Source: Nitrospiria bacterium (GTDB taxonomy: Bacteria; Nitrospirota; CAKKRA01; 9FT-COMBO-42-15). Taken from it: DNA of 13,272 nucleotides. This document shows, in pieces, positions 7,811-13,272 of the stretch; the first letter of the stretch is position 1, and each line of letters opens with the position of its first letter. Below the pieces are notes generated by a model that worked only from the letters and a program-made list of their open reading frames with translations, did not search any database and was not told where the DNA came from. The translations under genes were made by a program, and so were the position numbers. The stretch is taken from positions 1-13,272 of the forward strand of contig CAKKST010000135.1 in NCBI GenBank assembly GCA_919903585.1. Reading direction: 5' to 3'.

Positions 7811-9373
7811 ATGGAACAATTTGACCAAAAAAGGCTTATTAATATCCCTATAGAGGGAGACCAGTTATTAGTAACTATTATTGATTTAATATCAGTGATT
7901 TTAAATGTAAGCCGAATCTCTCTAATGTTTTATGATGAGGAGAGGAATGAGCTTATTCTTAAGGCTGCAAAGGGGGTTAAAGGAATAAAAATTGGCTCTA
8001 TCAAACAGATTGGAGATGATGTATCCGGGTGGGTAATAAGGAACAAAAAGCCCCTTTTCATTAATGATTTAAAACAGGACAGCCGTTTTAAGGAATCAGA
8101 TTTCAAAAACCAGTTTAGCACAACCTCCCTCATATCTGTGCCTCTTGTATTAGAAAATAGGCTCATAGGTGTTTTAAATATCAATAATAAACAGACAGGT
8201 GATGGCTTTACAGAAAATGACCTGAACCTTCTTCAGTCCTTCACAAAGCAGATCAGCCTTGCCATTACAAATATCCTCTCATATCATGAAAAGCTGAATC
8301 TATACAAAGAAATCCTGAATGCCAAAAACCTTACCCAGACCATAATAGATGACATGCCTGACGGTCTGATTACTGTTGATGGGAATGAGAATATCATTGC
8401 CTTTAATAAGATTGCCGAGAGGATAACATCACTGAGAAAGGAAGAGGTTGTAAATAATAATTTTAAAAGATTTAAGGCATTAGACTTCATAAACAGTCTT
8501 ATTGAGAATACAAAGGGGATTAGTGATCATGACAATATAAGATATATCAATCTAAAGGGTGAGTCATTCATCCTGCGGGCAAAGACATCACAACTAAAGA
8601 ATTACGAACAAAATACTGTTGGCACCTTAATACTCTTCACCGATGTGACCAGATTTAAAGAGATGGCTGAAAAACTCAGGCAATCAAGGAACCTCATACT
8701 CCTCGGAGAGGCTGCAAGAAATATCGGCCATGAAATAGGCAATAAGATATCAGGCCTTGACATGTTTGCTGAATTGCTAACCCAGGAACTGCCTATTGAT
8801 GACGAAAGAAGGACATATGCAAATGAATTAAAAGAAGGTATTACTGAGATGATGACCTTTTTTAAGAGATTTAAAGAGGTCTATAAAAATATTAACCTCT
8901 ACCCTGCCCCTATTGATGTAAACGCTATTATAAATAAGATACTAAATAGAAATTCCGCAGCTATAAATAAAAAGGATATCATTGTAAAAAATAAACAGGA
9001 TACTATTCCAATGATTGAAGGGGATGAGGCATATATTGAGAGCGCCCTGCTCAATATTATTTTGAATGCCATAGAGGCAATGGAGAATAACGGGGCATTG
9101 ACTATATCAACAGCATTAAAGAAAATAAAGACAAAGGATTCTTTTATAGAGATAGGCGTCTCCGACACAGGGCATGGCATCTCTCCTGAGAATCTGGAAA
9201 AGATCTTTGTCCCTTGTTATACAACCAAGAAGGATGGAAGCGGTCTTGGCCTGACAATTACCCAGAAGATAATAGAGGCCCATAATGGTACAATGAAGGT
9301 GCAAAGCACGATTAAGAAAGGGACTACCTTTATAATACAATTACCATTAAAGCAGGAACAACTGACTCAATAA
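7811..9373 (+). CDS. Soluble GAF-PAS sensor histidine kinase
   Basis: This is a cytoplasmic two-component kinase without hydrophobic membrane segments. A GAF domain (about 20-155) includes the typical GVLNINNKQTGDGFTENDL near its end. A PAS domain (about 170-290, opening with TIIDDMPDGLITVDGNENI) follows. The HisKA helix carries phospho-acceptor H307 in GHEIGNKISGL. The HATPase domain has N-box LLNIILNAIEAM, G1 DTGHGI and G2 GSGLGLTIT, all intact. The H-box is unusual because the common proline a few residues after the histidine is missing. The GAF domain suggests a small intracellular ligand, but none can be named. The ATG is 11 bases after a weak AGGA, so translation may be modest. Its partner is most likely the NtrC-type regulator that follows, although a 138-base repeat-bearing gap separates the two genes. 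Confidence 0.88.
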   Translation: MEQFDQKRLINIPIEGDQLLVTIIDLISVILNVSRISLMFYDEERNELILKAAKGVKGIKIGSIKQIGDDVSGWVIRNKKPLFINDLKQDSRFKESDFKNQFSTTSLISVPLVLENRLIGVLNINNKQTGDGFTENDLNLLQSFTKQISLAITNILSYHEKLNLYKEILNAKNLTQTIIDDMPDGLITVDGNENIIAFNKIAERITSLRKEEVVNNNFKRFKALDFINSLIENTKGISDHDNIRYINLKGESFILRAKTSQLKNYEQNTVGTLILFTDVTRFKEMAEKLRQSRNLILLGEAARNIGHEIGNKISGLDMFAELLTQELPIDDERRTYANELKEGITEMMTFFKRFKEVYKNINLYPAPIDVNAIINKILNRNSAAINKKDIIVKNKQDTIPMIEGDEAYIESALLNIILNAIEAMENNGALTISTALKKIKTKDSFIEIGVSDTGHGISPENLEKIFVPCYTTKKDGSGLGLTITQKIIEAHNGTMKVQSTIKKGTTFIIQLPLKQEQLTQ

Positions 9374-9376
9374 CTA

Positions 9377-9509
9377 CCCCTCACCCTACCCTCTCCCTCA
9401 AGGGGAGAGGGAACAATTTATATTCCCCTCCTATAGGGTGGAGATAAAGAGGGACCTCGCATAGTTCCCCTCCCTTGATGGGAGGGGGGAGGGGGAGGGG
9501 GAGGGTGAA
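9377..9509. repeat. Composite G/C-run palindromic repeat between kinase and regulator genes
   Basis: The outer ends TCACCCT (9381-9387) and AGGGTGA (9502-9508) are exact reverse complements. Inside are a 9-bp hairpin, CCCTCTCCC (9389-9397) with GGGAGAGGG (9403-9411), and an 8-bp hairpin, CCCCTCCC (9467-9474) with GGGAGGGG (9480-9487). The layout resembles a small non-coding repeat of REP or MITE kind, similar in style to the repeats at 15-53 and 12238-12265. It fills the whole gap between the two genes. The strong hairpins may reduce read-through and protect the upstream message. Confidence 0.65.
9480..9505 (+). promoter_or_regulatory. G-tract array forming the ribosome binding site of the regulator gene (possible G-quadruplex)
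   Basis: Five G-tracts (9480-9482, 9484-9489, 9491-9495, 9497-9501 and 9503-9505) are separated by single A residues. The last part, GGAGGG (9500-9505), is the Shine-Dalgarno, 6 bases before the ATG at 9512. Tracts of three or more G with one-base loops fit a very stable G-quadruplex motif, here on the mRNA-sense strand. The first tracts can pair instead with CCCCTCCC upstream, so two folds compete. An effect on translation is inference. Confidence 0.5.
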
Positions 9510-9511
9510 AT

Positions 9512-10930
9512 ATGGATTTTCCCATGAAAAAAATATTAGTTGTAGACGATAATAATATAAACAGAAAGGCAGTGGCAATTCCACTTATAAAGTCAAACTA
9601 TAAGGTAAAGGAGGCGTCTTCTGTTGAAGAGGCCTTTAACAGCCTGAACAAGGAAAGGTTTGACCTGATAATCTCAGACCTGAAGATGCCATCCGGAAAG
9701 GAAGGGATTGAGGTCTTGAAAAAGGCTAAACAGGTCAGCCCCTCAACTAATGTAATAATTATAAGCGCCTTTGGTTCAATAGACGAGGCTGTAGAGGCGA
9801 TGAAAGAGGGCGCAACAGATTTTCTAAGAAAAGAAAATTTAAGAGAAGAGCTATTAATCAGGGTAGAAAAGGCGTTAGAGCATCAGGAGCTCACAAAAGA
9901 GAATGTTCTGCTCACCGAGCAGAACAGGACACTTTTAGAAACAATGGGCAAAGAGTATGGTTTCAGCAATATGATAGGCAAGAGCCAACAGATGTTAGAG
10001 ATCTTTGGGCTGATAGATAAACTTGCAAAGGATGGTAATTCCACTGTGTTGATCAGTGGGGAAAGCGGTACTGGAAAGGAACTCGTTGCAAAGGCAATAC
10101 ATTTCAATGGGCCACGGGCAATAAAATCCTTTATTGCAATAAACTGCTCTACCCTTACAACAAATCTATTGGAAAGCGAGCTCTTTGGCCATGAAAAGGG
10201 CGCATTTACAGATGCCTATAAACAGAAGCCCGGAAAGCTTGAGCTTGCTGATAGAGGGACACTCTTTCTTGATGAAATAGGAACTATGCCAATAGAACTT
10301 CAAAGCAAACTCCTTCGTGTACTTCAGGAAAAGGAATTTACAAGGGTAGGCGGCACAGAGGATATAAAGGTTGATGTGCGAATAATTACAGCAACAAACA
10401 GCAACCTTGAAAAGGATATTAGTGAAGGCAGGTTCAGGGAAGACCTCTTTTACAGATTAAATGTCTTTCCCATCTTTCTCCCTCCATTAAGAGAGAGGAG
10501 AGAGGATATCCCTCTTTTGGCAGAACACTTTCTTTCCAAATATAACAAAGAAAAAAACAAGAATATTAAAATTGGGAATAAGGCGCTGAGGTTGTTTCAG
10601 CAGGCAGAATGGAAAGGAAACATAAGGGAGCTTGAGAATGTTATAGAGAGGCTTGTACTCGTTGCAGATAAAGAGATGATTGAGGCCGATGACCTGATAA
10701 AATATAATATCATCAGCACGCAATATAATATATCATCTCATGATATGGATCTTCCTCTAAAGTCTATCCTTAAAAATCTTTCCAAGGAGTATGAAAAGGA
10801 GCTTATTCAAAAAACCCTCCAAAAGAATAATGGCAATATCTCAAGGGCTGCAAAAGAACTCGGTATTGCCCGGGAAACCCTCCATAGAAAGATAAAGGCG
10901 TTGAATATTACAAAGCAATCAATCTTTTAA
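9512..10930 (+). CDS. NtrC-family sigma-54 activator with GAFTDA loop
   Basis: This response regulator of 472 residues drives transcription with sigma-54. The receiver (about 5-125) has D12-D13 and phospho-acceptor D56 in ISDLKMP. Its conserved Lys lies in FLRKENL, which lacks the Pro that usually follows. The AAA+ domain (about 150-380) has Walker A GESGTGKE, Walker B LFLDEIG, and a sigma-54 contact loop reading GAFTDA (230-235), so Asp replaces the second Gly. A Fis-type helix-turn-helix ends the protein (ISRAAKELGIARETLHRKI). The ATG at 9512 is chosen over the ATG at 9524 because GGAGGG lies 6 bases before the former and 18 before the latter. Its likely kinase is the preceding gene. A likely target is the sigma-54 promoter at 11138-11153, with its two upstream dyads. 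Confidence 0.9.
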   Translation: MDFPMKKILVVDDNNINRKAVAIPLIKSNYKVKEASSVEEAFNSLNKERFDLIISDLKMPSGKEGIEVLKKAKQVSPSTNVIIISAFGSIDEAVEAMKEGATDFLRKENLREELLIRVEKALEHQELTKENVLLTEQNRTLLETMGKEYGFSNMIGKSQQMLEIFGLIDKLAKDGNSTVLISGESGTGKELVAKAIHFNGPRAIKSFIAINCSTLTTNLLESELFGHEKGAFTDAYKQKPGKLELADRGTLFLDEIGTMPIELQSKLLRVLQEKEFTRVGGTEDIKVDVRIITATNSNLEKDISEGRFREDLFYRLNVFPIFLPPLRERREDIPLLAEHFLSKYNKEKNKNIKIGNKALRLFQQAEWKGNIRELENVIERLVLVADKEMIEADDLIKYNIISTQYNISSHDMDLPLKSILKNLSKEYEKELIQKTLQKNNGNISRAAKELGIARETLHRKIKALNITKQSIF

Positions 10931-10946
10931 TCACAGCCCTGTGATT
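10929..10946 (+). terminator. Hairpin at the end of the regulator gene (weak terminator candidate)
   Basis: AATCACAG (10929-10936) and CTGTGATT (10939-10946) are exact reverse complements overlapping the regulator stop codon, followed by TTCT. The stem is low in G/C and the T-run is short, so termination would be weak. The right arm is also the left half of the TGTGA-N8-TCACA dyad, so a DNA-binding role is the alternative reading. Confidence 0.3.
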
Positions 10947-10957
10947 TTCTCATCACA
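10940..10957. promoter_or_regulatory. TGTGA-N8-TCACA dyad 1 (candidate enhancer site)
   Basis: TGTGA (10940-10944) and TCACA (10953-10957) are exact reverse complements, and the symmetry extends one base inwards (TGTGAT and ATCACA). The centre is about 215 bp before the start predicted from the sigma-54 promoter, a normal distance for an NtrC-type enhancer. The 8-base spacing differs from the 6 bases of a CRP site. A further TCACA at 10931-10935 adds a third half-site. Confidence 0.5.
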
Positions 10958-11025
10958 CTCAAAACCTTTTACAACCTTTTGAAATTATAAGACTTTTTTC
11001 CTCTGAATAGAATCAGCCCGCTTTT

Positions 11026-11043
11026 TGTGACTGTTACATCACA
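11026..11043. promoter_or_regulatory. TGTGA-N8-TCACA dyad 2 (candidate enhancer site)
   Basis: The arms TGTGA (11026-11030) and TCACA (11039-11043) are the same as in dyad 1, with the same 8-base spacing. The centre is 86 bp from that of dyad 1, close to eight helical turns, and about 129 bp before the predicted sigma-54 start. A possible weak sigma-70 promoter overlaps it (GTTACA at 11033-11038, 18 bases, TATAAT at 11057-11062), so it could also work as an operator. The rest of 10958-11137 is AT-rich and holds no gene that I can support. Confidence 0.5.
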
Positions 11044-11137
11044 CTTTTCTCTTCTTTATAATAACTCTCTGGTTTAACAATCTCTATATCTTATTGATTT
11101 TACAAGTCTTTTTTGCAAACCCCCAAAAACCTGAAAC

Positions 11138-11153
11138 TGGCAGACCCTTCGCA
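11138..11153 (+). promoter_or_regulatory. Sigma-54-type (-24/-12) promoter
   Basis: TGGCAG (11138-11143), five bases, then TCGCA (11149-11153) matches the TGGCAC-N5-TTGCW consensus at 9 of 11 fixed positions. The invariant GG (11139-11140) and GC (11151-11152) are 10 bases apart, as required. The predicted start is near 11164, about 24 bases before the ATG at 11188. An NtrC-family gene immediately upstream and two dyads at enhancer distance support the call. Confidence 0.62.
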
Positions 11154-11187
11154 ATATCTTCTTGTCAGAACGCAGGAGGATAGAAAG

Positions 11188-11577
11188 ATGAAAAGAATCT
11201 TACTTGTAGAAAATAATCCGAGACTCAGAAAGGGGATAAGGAATCTCCTTGAAAAGAGAGGGTTCATTATTATTGAGGTTCAGGATTTTGAAAAAACCTT
11301 AGAGCTATCACAAATCAATCAATGGCTGAATGTCAGTAATGTTGCAATTATCAGCCTTGAAATACCTGAGATTCTTCGCAGCAACCTTCTTTCTGCATTA
11401 AAAAACTTTAACCATCACAACATCCTGCCGATCTTCACAACCACTGAGGATGATTTAGAGGTAATCAAAAAGGTCAACGGTTTAAATGGACTTGATGTTA
11501 TGGAAAAGCCCTTTAGTTTCAAAGAGGTAATAGAGAGGATTGAATCATATTTTAGAAACCATGAAGTCTCCATGTAA
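11188..11577 (+). CDS. Degenerate receiver-domain protein lacking the phospho-acceptor Asp
   Basis: This stand-alone protein of 129 residues has the fold pattern of a CheY-like receiver: it opens with MKRILLVENN and ends with the beta5/alpha5 part VMEKPFSFKEVIERIESYF. Three key sites are altered or kept as follows. The acidic pair is E8-N9. The phospho-acceptor position in IISLEIP is S56, not Asp. K107 in EKPF and the Thr around 84-86 remain. Normal Asp phosphorylation is therefore unlikely, and it may act by protein contact alone. The frame is open to a TTG at 11113, but AGGAGGA (11174-11180) lies 7 bases before the ATG at 11188, and the longer start would overlap the sigma-54 promoter. It is the first gene of a probable two-gene unit, with 21 bases before the next start. 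Confidence 0.82.
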   Translation: MKRILLVENNPRLRKGIRNLLEKRGFIIIEVQDFEKTLELSQINQWLNVSNVAIISLEIPEILRSNLLSALKNFNHHNILPIFTTTEDDLEVIKKVNGLNGLDVMEKPFSFKEVIERIESYFRNHEVSM

Positions 11578-11598
11578 CTAAGGAGAAGGAGGAATAAA

Positions 11599-12234
11599 AT
11601 GAAAAGGTCAGGATTAAAGAATCATAGTGTAAAAGCGGAAATATTTGAATCATCAATGTTAAAGGGTTTAATCAGCTTACTCCTTTTAACAGTTATAATC
11701 CTTTTAACACCAAAACATGCCTACCCTTTTGATTATCTAAAATTTGCACTTGGGGTCGGCAGCGGTTATGTGATCCATGAGGCAGCCCATCAGGCAGTAG
11801 CAGAGGTCAATGGCACGCCATTTAAGTGGCAGAAGGGTTTTGGAAGCACATGGGTTACATCAAATAATACAAGCGATAGCGAAAGATATGAGCTCTCCTC
11901 TGCCGGGTTAGGGTCACAGGTATTATCATCAGAGATAATCTTAAACAGCAAGAGCATCCCAAAGGACAGTGAGTATGTAATCGGCATACTTGCATTTAAT
12001 GTTGTAAATGCGCTTTTGTATGTGGTTAGTGATGGGGTTATGAACCCGCATGACAATTATGGTGATATAGAGATGATGGACAAGGCAGGCCTTGACAGGG
12101 ATTATGTTGGAACATTCTTAGTAGTTCATTCTCTATATACCATATACAGGGCTTATTACAAAACCGATATCCCTGCATATATGACAATGAGCAAGAACGA
12201 AATCAAGATCGGGGTAACAATATTAAAGTGGTAA
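11599..12234 (+). CDS. Exported or membrane-anchored HEXXH protein, putative metalloprotease
   Basis: I do not recognise this 211-residue protein as a named family. A hydrophobic segment at about 21-37 follows a basic N-terminus and precedes HAYPF, so it may be a signal peptide or anchor. HEAAH at 60-64 (H60, E61, H64) is the HEXXH zinc-protease signature, in the context GYVIHEAAHQAVAEVNG. Some 30-40 residues later comes SSAGLGSQ (100-107), in a place comparable to the AG motif of M50-type proteases. Asp or His near 145-156 (SDGVMNPHDNYGD) could give a third zinc ligand. Two more moderately hydrophobic stretches lie near 127-144 and 170-184. The start is firm: AAGGAGG is 6 bases upstream. It is probably co-transcribed with the degenerate receiver. 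Protease activity is inferred from one motif, and a chance HEXXH in a structural membrane protein is the alternative. Confidence 0.72.
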   Translation: MKRSGLKNHSVKAEIFESSMLKGLISLLLLTVIILLTPKHAYPFDYLKFALGVGSGYVIHEAAHQAVAEVNGTPFKWQKGFGSTWVTSNNTSDSERYELSSAGLGSQVLSSEIILNSKSIPKDSEYVIGILAFNVVNALLYVVSDGVMNPHDNYGDIEMMDKAGLDRDYVGTFLVVHSLYTIYRAYYKTDIPAYMTMSKNEIKIGVTILKW

Positions 12235-12237
12235 GTA

Positions 12238-12265
12238 GTAGGGACATGCCATGGCATGTCCCTAC
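12238..12265. repeat. Perfect 28-bp palindrome, probable two-way terminator
   Basis: The left half GTAGGGACATGCCA (12238-12251) and the right half (12252-12265) are exact reverse complements with no spacer. It begins three bases after the HEXXH stop codon and lies between convergent genes, where a hairpin could end transcripts from both sides. G/C-rich palindromes of the GTAGGGACA type recur between genes in many bacterial genomes, so it is probably one copy of a dispersed repeat. Confidence 0.65.
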
Positions 12266-12288
12266 ATTTATGAGGTAAAGGGAGTAAT

Positions 12289-13176
12289 TTATGGTACAAG
12301 CAGTGTGGGTAATTCAGACATTGCTGAAACACGATGGGAGACGCTTCCAAGCCAGAGTTCATGAAGGCGGTCTTTACCAGTAGTCCCCATAATAATCATA
12401 CTTGCCTTTACATCCCTTGCTATCCTTATAATCTCCAATGTGGTTCTGCCAGCCCCAAGATGAGACTCTGCAGATATACCAGCAGATTTTAATCGCTCAC
12501 AATATTTCTCAAGCCTTTCCTTGCTCTCCTTTTCTATGCGATGCAATTCTGATTTATCAATGGCCTTTGCAATTTTAACACCGATGGTATGACATACGAA
12601 TGCCTTTTCAACAAGACCGTTAAGTGAGATAAGTAAGTTTAATGCCCTTTCCGACGGTTCTGACCAATCTGTTGCGAGGATGGGCCTTTTAAATATATCT
12701 TTATTTATTTGGGTTACAATCTCACCATCCCGTTCAAACTGAACCATGTATTTGCTAACCAAAGTGGGGATTTTACTCCTTGTTATAACCTGAAGTGTAT
12801 TAGAGCCAATAAAATGCCCGTCATGGCCTATTTTTTTCTCCCTGCCAACTATTATAAGATCAACCTTTTCCTTTTCTGCTGTATTTAATATGCTTGGAAC
12901 AGGGTCGCCAACTTCTATTATTATCTTACTATCTATACCCTTTGCAGATAAAGACTTTTGCCAATCCTCAAACCTTATCCTCGCCTCTTCCCTGATCCTT
13001 TCCTCTTCTTGCTTGAGATAACCTCCATAAGGCACAAAGCTTATTTCCTCTCTCGGTATTACATAATAAAGTACAACCTCCTTAAGGCCTACTTCTTTTA
13101 ATACAAGTAAAGACTCAAGGGAGTCAAAGGCGAGCTCTCTGAATTTTGTAGGAAACAATATCTTTTCTATCTTCAT
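12289..13176 (-). CDS. Tandem-domain universal stress protein (UspA family)
   Basis: Two UspA domains lie in tandem (about 1-145 and 160-295), a common size for this family of cytoplasmic stress or regulatory proteins. The C-terminal domain has the full nucleotide-binding signature G-x2-G-x9-G-S (GTTGKDRLHELWLGSVS), so it should bind ATP. In the N-terminal domain the same region reads GREKKIGHDGHFIGS, where the first glycine pair is lost, so binding there is doubtful. The ATG has AGGAG 7 bases upstream and lies 18 bases after the stop of a membrane protein gene, so the two are probably co-transcribed. Usp proteins are often encoded beside transporters and can regulate them. The product is not specific enough for a gene symbol. 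Confidence 0.9.
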   Translation of the reverse strand: MKIEKILFPTKFRELAFDSLESLLVLKEVGLKEVVLYYVIPREEISFVPYGGYLKQEEERIREEARIRFEDWQKSLSAKGIDSKIIIEVGDPVPSILNTAEKEKVDLIIVGREKKIGHDGHFIGSNTLQVITRSKIPTLVSKYMVQFERDGEIVTQINKDIFKRPILATDWSEPSERALNLLISLNGLVEKAFVCHTIGVKIAKAIDKSELHRIEKESKERLEKYCERLKSAGISAESHLGAGRTTLEIIRIARDVKASMIIMGTTGKDRLHELWLGSVSHRVSAMSELPTLLVP

Positions 13177-13194
13177 GACTTTTCTCCTTTTACC

Positions 13195-13272
13195 TTAAAA
13201 GAAAATGAGTGTTATCAATATAAAAACTGGCATCAATATTGGCAATGAATATTTTATCATATACCCGAAAAA
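13195..13272 (-). CDS. C-terminal end of a membrane protein, possibly a transporter (partial)
   Basis: The minus-strand frame is open from the window edge to a TAA at 13197-13195 and gives 25 residues, FFGYMIKYSLPILMPVFIL then ITLIFF. This is one hydrophobic helix preceded by a Lys-Tyr, as in the last membrane segment of many transporters; the KY..P pattern recalls sodium-dependent symporters of the SNF family. Only the last helix is visible, so the family is a guess. The stop lies 18 bases before the universal stress protein start, which fits one operon. Confidence 0.55.
   Translation of the reverse strand, partial: FFGYMIKYSLPILMPVFILITLIFF

Noticed and set aside
9377..9509. CRISPR array
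   Set aside because: The repeats are short homopurine runs without regular spacers or equal repeat units.
9381..9584. Minus-strand open frame of 67 codons across the repeat and the regulator start
   Set aside because: Its Pro/Leu-rich product only reflects the C/G-run repeat read on the opposite strand.
10940..10957. CRP/FNR-type site
   Set aside because: The arms look like a CRP half-site, but the spacer is 8 bases rather than 6, and the second copy has the same 8-base spacing.
11113..11187. N-terminal extension of the receiver-like protein from a TTG at 11113
   Set aside because: The extension overlaps the sigma-54 element, lacks a ribosome binding site, and AGGAGGA lies ideally before the ATG at 11188.

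Overview
The window comes from a moderately AT-rich, Gram-negative-type bacterium. It has a complete type IV pilus motor and regulator cluster in the order pilB-pilT-pilC-pilS-pilR, several sigma-54 activators of the NtrC type, and G/C-rich palindromic repeats between genes. This pilus gene order and this type of repeat are familiar from Desulfobacterota (former Deltaproteobacteria) and Nitrospirota. That placement is inference from gene content, and no ribosomal marker is present to confirm it.

Left part (1-7586, minus strand): one long operon, read right to left. It encodes PilB (extension ATPase), PilT (retraction ATPase), PilC (inner-membrane platform), PilS (membrane histidine kinase), PilR (sigma-54 activator) and a 72-residue two-helix membrane protein of unknown function. 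A near-consensus sigma-70 promoter (TTGACA-N16-TAGAAT) lies 48 bases before pilB. No pilin gene is present. The PilR start is better placed at a GTG at 1737 than at the upstream TTG.

Centre (7587-10930): a divergent intergenic region carries a second strong sigma-70 promoter (TTGTCA-N17-TATAAT). It drives a soluble GAF-PAS histidine kinase and an NtrC-family regulator. The two genes are separated by a repeat of about 130 bp whose right end, G-tracts split by single A residues, forms the ribosome binding site of the regulator and could fold as a G-quadruplex. The regulator has GAFTDA in place of GAFTGA.

Right part (10931-12234, plus strand): the most interesting stretch. Two TGTGA-N8-TCACA dyads 86 bp apart precede a sigma-54 promoter-like element (TGGCAG-N5-TCGCA). 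Downstream lie a short degenerate receiver protein without the phospho-acceptor aspartate and an exported or membrane-anchored HEXXH protein. A simple model is that the GAF-PAS kinase and its regulator switch on this two-gene unit through sigma-54. The parts are visible, but the connection between them is inference.

Right end (12235-13272): a perfect 28-bp palindrome separates the HEXXH gene from a convergent minus-strand pair. That pair is a tandem universal stress protein and, cut by the window edge, the C-terminal end of a membrane protein, possibly a transporter.
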